Shown: positions 1-6,277 of the stretch, one piece after another | How positions within the stretch are numbered: the stretch's first letter is position 1 | Layout: every line of letters begins with the position of its first letter | Made by a program: the position numbers and the translations under genes | From: Gulosibacter sediminis | Lineage (GTDB): Bacteria; Actinomycetota; Actinomycetes; Actinomycetales; Microbacteriaceae | NCBI RefSeq assembly: GCF_014904065.1 | Contig: NZ_JACXJG010000009.1 | Location: 1 to 6,410, forward strand | Direction: 5' to 3' | DNA length: 6,410 bases | The notes under the pieces: model-generated | The model's database searches: none | The model's input: the letters and a program-made list of their open reading frames with translations, nothing else | What the model was told of the DNA's origin: nothing

Positions 1-258
1 CCTATCCGTGCAGCAGTCCCCGCCGTAGCAGTAGTAGGTCGCATCGCAGACCCGTTGCAGCACGGCCTTGAGTTCCCCGTCGCGACAGGCTCTGGCACTG
101 CGGAGACGCTGCTTGAAGTCGAGGTACGAGCTCCTCGCAATGCGTGCGGGCGTGTGCTTGAGCGCGCGCACGATCGGCTCGACACCGAGCTCGTGACGGT
201 ACTCGTCAATGAACTTGACGAGTACCTCGACCGGCGGTCGATCTCCGACGCGAAAAAA
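1..258 (-). CDS. IS3-family transposase OrfB, N-terminal part, reached by -1 frameshift
   Basis: In the -1 frame relative to OrfA, starting at the slippage site, the translation includes EVLVKFIDEYRHELGVEPIV and then HTPARIARSSYLDFKQR and DGELKAVLQRVCDATYY. This is the N-terminal pattern of IS3 OrfB: an FIDxxRxxxGVEPI segment, a P-x-RIA-SSY-FK segment, and a helix leading towards the YG motif. There is no ATG of its own in the visible part, so expression as a fused OrfAB by frameshifting fits. The DDE catalytic (rve) domain lies beyond the edge. The last residues read CYGGDCCTDR instead of the family's usual VYG-x-RK type sequence, so the copy may be decaying, but only about ten residues support this. 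Confidence 0.65.
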
Positions 259-533
259 GCTGACGCCTTCTTCAGGATCTCATTCGCGCGATTGACTTGC
301 GCGAGTTCTGCGCGCAAGCGGCGGTTCTCCGCGGCAAAGTCAGTTCCCCCGACAGGTGCAGTTGCGACAGACTGTTTGTGTTGTGACACGCAGGAGCGCA
401 GGGTTTCGCTGTTGTTACCGAGCTCGTCTACGACACGTCGTACGGCACCAGTCGCGGCCGTTTGATCGTATTGGGCCTGGAGTACGAGCTCAATCGCTCG
501 AGCTTCGAGTTCCGGCGAGAATTTCGGGGACAT
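1..533 (-). CDS. IS3-family transposase OrfA (frame stays open to window edge)
   Basis: OrfA is the DNA-binding part of an IS3-type transposase. It starts at ATG 533-531, preceded by an AAGGAGAG ribosome-binding site at 542-549. Residues 1-55 are the HTH_Tnp_1 region (MSPKFSPELEARAIELVL near the start, DELGNNSETLRSCVSQHK as the recognition helix area). Residues 66-95 (AAENRRLRAELAQVNRANE, ILKKASAFF) form the family's leucine-zipper tail. The usual conserved Trp of the TLRxWV motif is Cys here. After the expected end near residue 100 the frame has no stop up to the window edge, and its translation there is Ser/Thr/Arg-rich, as expected of an out-of-frame reading of orfB. Real OrfA is therefore probably only about 100 residues, and its normal stop may have been lost. 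Confidence 0.75.
   Translation of the reverse strand, partial: MSPKFSPELEARAIELVLQAQYDQTAATGAVRRVVDELGNNSETLRSCVSQHKQSVATAPVGGTDFAAENRRLRAELAQVNRANEILKKASAFFASEIDRRSRYSSSSLTSTVTSSVSSRSCARSSTRPHALRGARTSTSSSVSAVPEPVATGNSRPCCNGSAMRPTTATAGTAARI
252..258 (-). promoter_or_regulatory. Programmed -1 frameshift heptamer T TTT TTC
   Basis: On the minus strand the orfA codons GCT TTT TTC contain T TTT TTC in the zero frame, the X XXY YYZ arrangement for -1 slippage. It encodes the AFF of ASAFF, just before the point where orfB homology appears in the -1 frame. IS3-family elements are known to make the OrfAB transposase by slippage at this position. No stimulatory hairpin was worked out. Confidence 0.65.
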
Positions 534-592
534 GAGCAGGACTCTCCTTTTCCTGATTCCCGCCCACCATCAAAGACAGGACGGTCTAGACA

Positions 593-1122
593 AGTGGGCA
601 AGCTCACGCGTTTTCAGCAGAATCGGAAGGTGTCGCGCGGCACCCGCGATGGTTGCATCATCACATTCACCAACGAGCTCACGTCGATCTGGGCTACCAA
701 CTCAAATGCAACAACTACACAACATCACAACGAACAATCACGAGAATCTATCCAGTACGTTAATCAAGACACAAACCAAATTAACACTCGGGAAATGTGC
801 AGGCTCTCACTCTCTGAACGGCGACTAGTTAGTCTGAATCACCAATCAACATGTGCGACAACTGCGCTGGAGACTCAAAAAGATGTGGACCATGCTCTTT
901 TTTCGCATGGTACAATTTATCAGCTACAGTGAGTCGATAACGACGTGAAGTTCGGCTAGTAGATCTTGCCACATAGTGCTTCCGTGCACACCGAAGCTAC
1001 TGATGGTTCTTAGCCACTAGCTTCTCCTTACCCCGCTTTTTGCGATGTGAATTCCACGTTCGACAGGATACGCTCTAATCGGTTCCGCGTAAGCAGAAAT
1101 CTAACACAGACCTGCGGTCCAA
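593..1122. other. 530-bp A/T-richer gap without a convincing gene
   Basis: Open frames on both strands here are short or look random, and codon use does not match the neighbours. The stretch from about 705 to 790 is unusually rich in A and C on the plus strand (few G or T) and looks like non-coding sequence. Two small structures stand out: an imperfect hairpin at 975-1001 and a perfect 7-bp inverted repeat at 889-911. A tiny minus-strand reading frame lies between them (924-974). The gap follows the last gene of the glycan operon and precedes the IS element, so it probably holds the operon's 3' end plus eroded sequence. Confidence 0.6.
889..911 (-). terminator. Possible weak terminator: ACCATGC/GCATGGT hairpin
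   Basis: A perfect 7-bp inverted repeat (ACCATGC, 9-nt loop, GCATGGT). Read on the minus strand, the loop is A-rich (GAAAAAAGA) and the stem is followed by CCACATCTTTTT, a short T run a few bases on. It lies about 210 nt beyond the stop of the last glycan gene. The stem is short and the T run is not adjacent, so it is at best a weak intrinsic terminator; a chance repeat is possible. Confidence 0.3.
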
Positions 1123-1869
1123 TTAACGCGCCGAAGCCTCCAACAGTATTTGTGCATCGACCACACCAGGAGTGAAGGCCTCGAGCCCACTTCGCCTGGA
1201 TTCAAATTCATCTAAAAAATCCTCAGGCGATGGCGCCAATTTTAATGGCAAGTCCTTTGGCCCGTAATCCCACCATTTCGAATCGAGAAATCGAGTGATT
1301 ATTTCATTTGAGAATCTGGGACGAATAACTTGCGCTGGATTTCCTCCGACAATCGTGTAGGGGTCCACGTCTTTAACGACATGGGAGTTGCCAGCAATGA
1401 TAGCCCCATCACCAATTGTTACTCCCTGCGCAATTGAGACACGCCAACCTATCCACACATCGTTCCCAATTGAAACTATCCCTTTTTGCTTTGAGCTTAC
1501 GTCATGCGGGGGAAACTCCAACCGTGGAGCCTGGTCCTTGTATGCAGAGAATGCCCGGCTCGAACTCTCATAAGTAACATTAGAGGTTGTCGCCCAACCC
1601 ACGGGGTGGCTGAATCCTAGTACTCCAACCGACGACCCAATACAACAGTATCGCCCAACACTGAGATTCGGCGACATCGGACTGTTCGAGTAAGAGAATG
1701 CCACCATCGTAGTCAGAGTATTTCCCGCAAAGAATGATGAGTAGGATTCAACTTTAGCCTCATCCGATATTTTCCAAAACTCACCCCTTACTCCCGCTTG
1801 TGATTGAGTAATCACATTTCGATCGAGAAGCAATTCCTCAACCGCTTTGTTAACCTTAATGGTACGCAA
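1123..1869 (-). CDS. CatB-type (xenobiotic/streptogramin-like) hexapeptide-repeat O-acetyltransferase
   Basis: This left-handed beta-helix acetyltransferase of the LbH_XAT class would transfer acetyl from acetyl-CoA to a hydroxyl. In this context it probably decorates the polysaccharide rather than giving drug resistance. Positions below count from a TTG at 1884. Hexapeptide repeats run from about residue 73 (LSVGRYCCIGSSVGV) and again at 137-175 (VSIGNDVWIGWRVSIAQGV, IGDGAIIAGNSHVVKDV). They are separated by a loop carrying GFSHP, whose His93 matches the family's catalytic His. The typical C-terminal block follows: YTIVGGNPAQVIRPRF, then ITRFLDSKWWDY. No ATG exists near the 5' end. TTG 1884 has no ribosome-binding site, while TTG 1869 has AGAGG six bases upstream, so 1869 is chosen. 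It lies 59 bp behind the upstream glycosyltransferase and is A/T-richer than wecC. At about 248 residues it is slightly longer than typical CatB proteins. The acceptor is unknown. Confidence 0.85.
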   Translation of the reverse strand: MRTIKVNKAVEELLLDRNVITQSQAGVRGEFWKISDEAKVESYSSFFAGNTLTTMVAFSYSNSPMSPNLSVGRYCCIGSSVGVLGFSHPVGWATTSNVTYESSSRAFSAYKDQAPRLEFPPHDVSSKQKGIVSIGNDVWIGWRVSIAQGVTIGDGAIIAGNSHVVKDVDPYTIVGGNPAQVIRPRFSNEIITRFLDSKWWDYGPKDLPLKLAPSPEDFLDEFESRRSGLEAFTPGVVDAQILLEASAR

Positions 1870-1875
1870 TGCCAG

Positions 1876-1880
1876 CCTCT
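1876..1880 (-). promoter_or_regulatory. Ribosome-binding site deciding the acetyltransferase start
   Basis: AGAGG on the minus strand, with six bases (CTGGCA) before TTG 1869-1867. No comparable site precedes the in-frame TTG at 1884, and an in-frame TGA closes the frame a few codons further upstream. It supports a TTG start at 1869. Confidence 0.45.
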
Positions 1881-1928
1881 GCAAATTTATACACCAGTTT
1901 ATTCAATCAACAAGCAGTGGATTGTTTG

Positions 1929-2729
1929 TTAGACACCCGTATTAGCAAAATGCTCGGCAATGAACCGTGTTGATTCATCTACCCAATACTGCCGACTCTC
2001 GAGCGACAAGAACACTTTGGCAAGCAGTATTTCACTATCTAAGAATTCTTCGACGCCAAGATCGGCATACCCCGTGTCATTCAGTGCCGTGTTATAAAGC
2101 TTGAGAATACACTGCCGATCATTTAGCAGGAAATCTTCAGCCGGTATATCCTTCCGCAATACCACCTCTTGTGTCTTGAATGAATATTCGGGACTATATC
2201 CAGGCGACACTAATCCATAGTCAATAGACCTTACGAGAGAACCATTATCAGCAATCAAGCCCTTTAGGTTTCCAGGATTTCCCCATGTCTGTACGTCTTG
2301 CGTCATCATGTTACCCGCAGCCTGATTCAAAATACTATTACCCGGCGTCGCGCCAAAGAATGCTTCACAATGCCACAACAAGTTTCCGCTTGGAAGAAGC
2401 GGCGTTAAGTTGTTTCGAAAGTCCTTAAGCACAACCGTATCCGCATCAAGCCAGTAACCCCCGAGGTCAGATACGAGCTTCATCCGTAGATAGTCCGATT
2501 TTGCTACAATCTTGCGAATTTCAGCTCTCTCTCCACTACCTATGCTAGTGAATCGCCAATTCTTTTCTATTGTTTCGTCGTCTACATAGTCGCTGGCGTT
2601 TTTTGGCCCAATAAAAACGAACGAGCCCCCTAGGGAACGCTGCATACTTACGAGCGATAGCAAAACATATGGAGGAGGTGCAAATTTCGTTGCAATGTTT
2701 TCCCAGTACGTATAGATATTGTCAGCCAT
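1929..2729 (-). CDS. DXD glycosyltransferase, capsular polysaccharide synthesis / GT32-like
   Basis: This is a small cytoplasmic sugar transferase of the Gly_transf_sug/Caps_synth group (GT32-like), expected to move a hexose from a nucleotide sugar to the growing glycan repeat unit. Counting from ATG 2729, the N-terminus has the group's IYTYWEN signature at residues 5-11. The central part reads SDYLRMKLVSDLGGYWLDAD, in which the DxD metal/nucleotide-sugar motif is Asp95-Ala-Asp97. The family's sequence leading from a helix into GG-x-YxDxD is well kept. The protein is 266 residues, usual for this group, without evident membrane segments. An in-frame TTG lies upstream at 2765, but ATG 2729 has GGAGA at a good distance and puts IYTYWEN at the usual place. 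The gene is clearly A/T-richer than wecC upstream, suggesting separate acquisition. Donor and acceptor sugars cannot be read from the sequence. Confidence 0.85.
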   Translation of the reverse strand: MADNIYTYWENIATKFAPPPYVLLSLVSMQRSLGGSFVFIGPKNASDYVDDETIEKNWRFTSIGSGERAEIRKIVAKSDYLRMKLVSDLGGYWLDADTVVLKDFRNNLTPLLPSGNLLWHCEAFFGATPGNSILNQAAGNMMTQDVQTWGNPGNLKGLIADNGSLVRSIDYGLVSPGYSPEYSFKTQEVVLRKDIPAEDFLLNDRQCILKLYNTALNDTGYADLGVEEFLDSEILLAKVFLSLESRQYWVDESTRFIAEHFANTGV

Positions 2730-2735
2730 TTCAAT

Positions 2736-2740
2736 TCTCC
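2736..2740 (-). promoter_or_regulatory. Ribosome-binding site of the GT32-like gene
   Basis: GGAGA on the minus strand, six bases (ATTGAA) before ATG 2729-2727. It fixes the start at 2729 rather than the in-frame TTG at 2765. A TGA of a small upstream frame lies between this site and the ATG. Confidence 0.6.
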
Positions 2741-2867
2741 GTGCAATGTGGATCTTGGGCCCCAAACTTTACACTTATTACCTTGCCAAAGCACGGAGAC
2801 CCAGCCATGCTCACTCACTTAGTCTTACTCGCCCGGCGGTCCTGCGGGTGCCAGTGCTCGGCGTCTA

Positions 2868-4139
2868 TCAGCGCCAAATTCCCTTGGTATCGATGACGAC
2901 CTTCTGCTCCATTAGCGTACGGTCGGCATCCTTGAACTGGTGGTGGTCGACGAGCAGCAGCACGATGTCGGCGTCGGTAACCGCTTCCGTGAACGTTGCC
3001 TTCGAGATGTTGGCGTGCTTAGTTAAGCGCTCAGGCAGTTCGTCGACATTCGGCTCAACCACGCGCAGCTGCGCATCCGGAATTTGGTCTGCGAGCTTGT
3101 CCACGATGCCGAGCGACGGCGACTCGCGCAGGTCGTCGATGTCGGGCTTGAACGCGATGCCGAGGGCAGCGATAATCGGCGCCTTGAAGCGCTCGGCGCG
3201 CTCGATAACCCGATTGATGACGTACTCGGGCTTGCTGTCATTGACATCGCGAGCCATCTTCACGAGGCGCGACGTGGTCGGTGCCGCCGAGACGATGAAC
3301 CACGGGTCGACCGCGATGCAGTGGCCGCCAACGCCAGGGCCCGGCTGCAGAATGTTCACGCGCGGGTGGTGGTTCGCGAGCTCAATGAGTTCCCACACGT
3401 TAATTCCGAGCTCGTCGCAGATGAGCGACAGCTCGTTCGCGAAGGCGATATTGACGTCACGGAACGAGTTCTCGGTGAGCTTCGCCATCTCGGCGGTGCG
3501 GGCGTCAGTGACGAGCATCTCGCCCTTGCAGAACGTCGAATAGAGGTCGCGCGCCATCTCGGTCGCGCGTGGCGTCACGCCGCCGATGACGCGGTCGTTC
3601 TCGGCCATCTCGACCATGATGCGGCCGGGCAGCACGCGCTCGGGGCAGTGCGCGAAGTAGACGCTGTTCTTGTGGCCGTCTTCGGCCGTGAGATCGGGGC
3701 GCGCGTTGAGCACGTACTCGGCCATCTTCTCGGTGGTGCCGGGAGGGGAGGTCGACTCGAGAATGATGAGCTCGCCGCCCTTGAGCTGCGGGGCAATGTT
3801 CTCGGCTGCGGCCTTGATGTACTTCGGGTCGACTTTGTGGTCGTCCAGGAACGGCGTCGGCACGCAGACGATGTAGGCATCGGCCTCGGGTGTCTCGGTC
3901 TGCGCCGTGAGGCGGCCGCGTGCGACCACGCCAGCGAGCAGCGACTCGAAGTCGGGTTCGAAGAACGGCACCTCACCGGCATTGATCTGGTCGACGAAGC
4001 TCTGCTTGATGTCAACACCGATCACCTTCGTGTCGGTGCTGCCGCTCGAAGCGATAAACGCCGCCGTGGGCAGGCCGATGTAGCCGAGGCCGACTACACA
4101 CACCGTGCCGAAATGCGACTCAGGTGCGGGTGCATTCAT
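2868..4139 (-). CDS. wecC: UDP-N-acetyl-D-mannosamine 6-dehydrogenase
   Basis: Oxidises UDP-ManNAc to UDP-ManNAcA in two NAD-dependent steps, supplying an acidic sugar for a surface polysaccharide. At 423 residues it is the normal size (E. coli WecC is about 420). The NAD-binding domain starts with VGLGYIGLPTA (16-26), with Asp43 in IGVDI for the ribose. ESTSPPGTT is at 128-136 and AHCPERVLPG at 163-172. The central helix KLTENSFRDVNIAFANE (220-236) carries the conserved Lys. The catalytic Cys274 lies in GPGVGGHCIAVDPWF, and the C-terminal UDP-binding domain has GIAFKPDIDDLRESP (327-341). The HCIAVDPWF and SFRDVN forms point to the ManNAc rather than the glucose or GDP-mannose branch. ATG 4139 has GAAGGA eight bases upstream, and the gene follows the glycosyltransferase by 15 bp, so the two are cotranscribed. 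The epimerase that makes UDP-ManNAc (WecB) is not in the window. Close relatives such as UDP-GlcNAc dehydrogenases cannot be fully excluded. Confidence 0.93.
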   Translation of the reverse strand: MNAPAPESHFGTVCVVGLGYIGLPTAAFIASSGSTDTKVIGVDIKQSFVDQINAGEVPFFEPDFESLLAGVVARGRLTAQTETPEADAYIVCVPTPFLDDHKVDPKYIKAAAENIAPQLKGGELIILESTSPPGTTEKMAEYVLNARPDLTAEDGHKNSVYFAHCPERVLPGRIMVEMAENDRVIGGVTPRATEMARDLYSTFCKGEMLVTDARTAEMAKLTENSFRDVNIAFANELSLICDELGINVWELIELANHHPRVNILQPGPGVGGHCIAVDPWFIVSAAPTTSRLVKMARDVNDSKPEYVINRVIERAERFKAPIIAALGIAFKPDIDDLRESPSLGIVDKLADQIPDAQLRVVEPNVDELPERLTKHANISKATFTEAVTDADIVLLLVDHHQFKDADRTLMEQKVVIDTKGIWR

Positions 4140-4154
4140 GCGTTGTGTCCTTCA

Positions 4155-6104
4155 CTATTCACCGACGAGCGTGTGCTGCTCGTTCAAACCGTATGACTCG
4201 ACCCTCGCGTTCGCGAGAAACTCGAGATCCTCAACCTGCCAGGTGTGACTCGTTGCCCCACGCATCTGCATGAAGTTAAAGCGATCTGCAGAGTAAACGC
4301 GGCCACCGACATCGCCGACGCTGCGCAAGAACGCGGTGTCCTCACCGCGACTGCGCGACTCGAACGGGTTTGCCTCGAACACCCCGCGGCTGCCCACGAG
4401 CGTCGGACCCGCGACGAACGTCGTCCAGCGGTGCTCGCGCTCGGGATTGCGCAGCAGAATCGCGTCGCGCGCACCCAGGTAGAGGTAGTTCGCCTGCTTG
4501 CCGACCACATCCGCGCCGCTAAACCAGAGCGCGTTCGTCTGGTCGAGCAGATACTGCGGGCCGTAGAGGTCGTCGTCGTCCATCTTCGCGACAAACTCGC
4601 CGTCGGACATCCGCACGAGCTGGTTCAGGCAATCGCCGAGCTGCCAGGCCTCCTCGCCGCGATGCACCTCGACGTTCTCGAGGCCGAGCTCGCGGGCCTG
4701 CGCGCGGTAGTCGGCCACATCGAGATCGAAACCGTGCGTGACCAGCGCGAGCTGCACATCCACACCCTGCTGGCGCGCCACCTGCTCGAGCGCGTGCCGC
4801 ACCTGCCCGGGGCGGTTCGTCGACACCATCGCCGTGACGCTGCGTCGCTGCGTCTTCGACTCGTGCTCGATACCGGCGACGCGCAGCACCTGCTCGGCAC
4901 GATGCGTGTAGGTGTGCTCGCCCCAGATCTTGCGCTGCGCCCGGTGCACCATGCGATCACGCAGCTGCGCCGAGTTCACGAGCGCGCGCATGCCCCAGCG
5001 AGCGTGCTCGGGGGTGTCGACGACGAGCACCTCGTCTTGCGTGAAGTAGTTCGGAATCGCGGCGCTCGGGGCGCTCACGACCGGGGTGCCGCTCGCGGTG
5101 ATCTCGAAGACGCGGCGCGCGCACATGCTCGGGCTGTCGACCACCGAGTTCACGTTGAGGAACACCTTGTGCTCACGGTAGGCGCTGAGCATCTTGTCGT
5201 ACGGCAGCGAACCCACCACGCGCTCATCGAACGGCGCGGGGAACTGGTAGTTCTCGTCACCGCCCGCGAAGCGGCTGTAGATCGTGAGGCCGCGCGTCAT
5301 CTTCGCGCTGACGTCGTTCGCCGCGCCGAGCAGCAGATTCATCTGCTCGCGGCGCTCGGGGTACTTGTGCGCGAAGTACATGCCGGCGAAGGCGATATCG
5401 CCCTCGGGCTCGCCGCCGCGGGTGCGGATGGGGTTGTGGATCGCCGGCTGCGCCGCAAAGTTGAGCACGTCGACGCGGTCGTGGCCGAGCCGCTCGCGGT
5501 AGTCGGGCAGCTTGTTTGCGTCGGAGGTGAAGACGGCGTCGAAGAGCTTTGCGGTGTCGAGGAAGTCGTCGAAGTGCGGCGGATCCTCTTTGTTCCAGAA
5601 GGCGGTGGGGATGCCCTTCTCGTGGCAGTACTCGACGACGTCGCGCAGCGCCTGGCTCGGGGCCCGCGAGCCGGTGAGCTGGTACTGCCAGGCGCCGTGG
5701 TTACCGTTCCATGCCGACTCGACGAAGAGCAGATCGACGTCGAGCATCTGCTCACGCCACGTCGCTGGCTTGAGTTCGACGGTGGTGAACTCGTAGCCCC
5801 ACGCCTGCAGCGAGAAGTCGTCCATGATCACCGCGACGCGCAGATCGCCGAACGCCTTCAGGCGCTCGATCGGCTCATAGGACTCGACGTCGAGCGGGTC
5901 GAAACTGTCGGCGCTGCCCTTGCGCGGTGCGTCGTTGACGCCGAGTCGCTGGCGGCGCTGCCACTCTCGCAGTTGGCTGGGCCCACCGTGGCGAAGGTGC
6001 CACAGGGCCGTGCGCCAATTGCTGGGCGTGCGGCTCATCCACTCGACTTTCTGACGGGCCTGCGCCACGTGCAAGAACGGGTGACGCGGGCGGGGGTACA
6101 ACAC
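4155..6104 (-). CDS. Two-domain glycosyltransferase: CgeB/GT4-like half fused to GT2-like half
   Basis: Up to 649 residues. Numbering is from GTG 6104. Residues about 86-410 form a GT-B-type half of the CgeB/Glyco_trans_1_2 kind: LRVAVIMDDFSLQAW at the start, IPTAFWNKEDPPHFDDF (165-181), DIAFAGMYFAHKYPERR, and the donor-site block ARRVFEITASGTPVVSAP (329-346) with Glu334. Residues about 420-649 are a GT2-like GT-A half: VTAMVSTNRPGQVRHAL, then GEFVAKMDDDDLYGP with the metal-binding Asp cluster at 509-512, and RGEDTAFL (586-593) as the usual catalytic ED region. Two sugars could thus be added by one cytoplasmic protein. The start is uncertain: GTG 6104 has no clear ribosome-binding site, while ATG 6038 (residue 23, MSRTPSNWRTALWHLR) begins a more natural N-terminus with a weak GAAAG upstream. 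I favour 6038. wecC follows after 15 bp and shares the high GC content. Specificity is unknown. Confidence 0.88.
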   Translation of the reverse strand: MLYPRPRHPFLHVAQARQKVEWMSRTPSNWRTALWHLRHGGPSQLREWQRRQRLGVNDAPRKGSADSFDPLDVESYEPIERLKAFGDLRVAVIMDDFSLQAWGYEFTTVELKPATWREQMLDVDLLFVESAWNGNHGAWQYQLTGSRAPSQALRDVVEYCHEKGIPTAFWNKEDPPHFDDFLDTAKLFDAVFTSDANKLPDYRERLGHDRVDVLNFAAQPAIHNPIRTRGGEPEGDIAFAGMYFAHKYPERREQMNLLLGAANDVSAKMTRGLTIYSRFAGGDENYQFPAPFDERVVGSLPYDKMLSAYREHKVFLNVNSVVDSPSMCARRVFEITASGTPVVSAPSAAIPNYFTQDEVLVVDTPEHARWGMRALVNSAQLRDRMVHRAQRKIWGEHTYTHRAEQVLRVAGIEHESKTQRRSVTAMVSTNRPGQVRHALEQVARQQGVDVQLALVTHGFDLDVADYRAQARELGLENVEVHRGEEAWQLGDCLNQLVRMSDGEFVAKMDDDDLYGPQYLLDQTNALWFSGADVVGKQANYLYLGARDAILLRNPEREHRWTTFVAGPTLVGSRGVFEANPFESRSRGEDTAFLRSVGDVGGRVYSADRFNFMQMRGATSHTWQVEDLEFLANARVESYGLNEQHTLVGE

Positions 6105-6277
6105 ACGGGTACGCGGCCCCGCTTCAAGCCGACCTTAACAGGTGGCCGTAACCCGAAAGTGACGCGGCCTAGCCGACATTGCTCTACGAAGTCTGTGGGA
6201 GAGCTTCAATTGCGTCGCCTGCTGCGACGCAAGGCGTGCATTGAGCTGCGTAACGTTAAGCGGCGGGGTAACTTCGC
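6105..6277. other. Gap between upstream gene tail and glycan operon
   Basis: About 170 bp without a gene (about 240 bp if the glycosyltransferase starts at 6038). It contains one strong stem-loop (6210-6232) and probably the operon promoter. A TAAGGT at 6132-6137 on the minus strand fits a loose actinobacterial -10 but has no good -35, so no promoter is called. Confidence 0.5.
6210..6232 (-). terminator. Stem-loop TTGCGTCGC/GCGACGCAA, probable terminator
   Basis: Perfect 9-bp arms around a 5-nt loop, G/C-rich, 45 nt after the stop codon of the gene entering from the right edge. No T run follows on either strand, which is common for terminators of high-GC actinobacteria but also leaves room for a protein-binding operator, since it lies about 100-170 bp upstream of the glycosyltransferase start. 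Confidence 0.5.

Larger units (their letters stand above)
1..592 (-). mobile_element. IS3-family insertion sequence, 5' part, cut by window edge
   Basis: The minus strand carries the front of an IS3-type element: orfA with a helix-turn-helix and leucine-zipper region, a slippage heptamer, and the start of orfB in the -1 frame. The outer end is placed provisionally at about 592, where the minus strand begins TGTCTAGACC; IS3 ends usually start with TG. The opposite end lies outside the window, so neither the terminal repeats nor a target duplication can be checked. The subgroup is not assigned. The element sits at the A/T-rich end of the polysaccharide locus and points away from it, the same direction as the glycan genes. 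Family assignment is firm; the exact end is a guess. Confidence 0.8.

Noticed and set aside
55..465. Plus-strand open frame of 136 codons at the left edge
   Set aside because: Antisense to the IS3 orfA/orfB frames, which match a known family.
911..916. TACAAT preceded by TGG, resembling an extended -10 on the plus strand
   Set aside because: No -35 at the right distance and no plus-strand gene downstream; it also falls at the edge of the 889-911 inverted repeat.
462..932. Plus-strand open frame of 156 codons crossing the IS end
   Set aside because: It spans the IS end into A/C-rich sequence, has a low-complexity Thr/Asn/Gln-rich translation and no recognisable domain.
975..1001. Hairpin with AGT-GCTTC and GAAGC-T-ACT arms as operon terminator
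   Set aside because: The stem is short with a bulge and a 10-nt loop, and no T run follows, so it is too weak to call.
2808..2867. G/C-rich sequence after the wecC stop as a terminator
   Set aside because: Only a 4-bp CCCG/CGGG pairing could be found and no T run, so transcription probably continues into the next gene.
3084..4196. Long plus-strand open frame of 370 codons opposite wecC
   Set aside because: It is the antisense shadow of wecC, caused by the high GC content. The minus-strand protein has all dehydrogenase motifs.
6132..6137. TAAGGT as -10 of the glycan operon promoter (minus strand)
   Set aside because: It fits the loose TAnnnT pattern, but no hexamer 16-19 bases upstream resembles TTGACA, so it is not distinguishable from chance.
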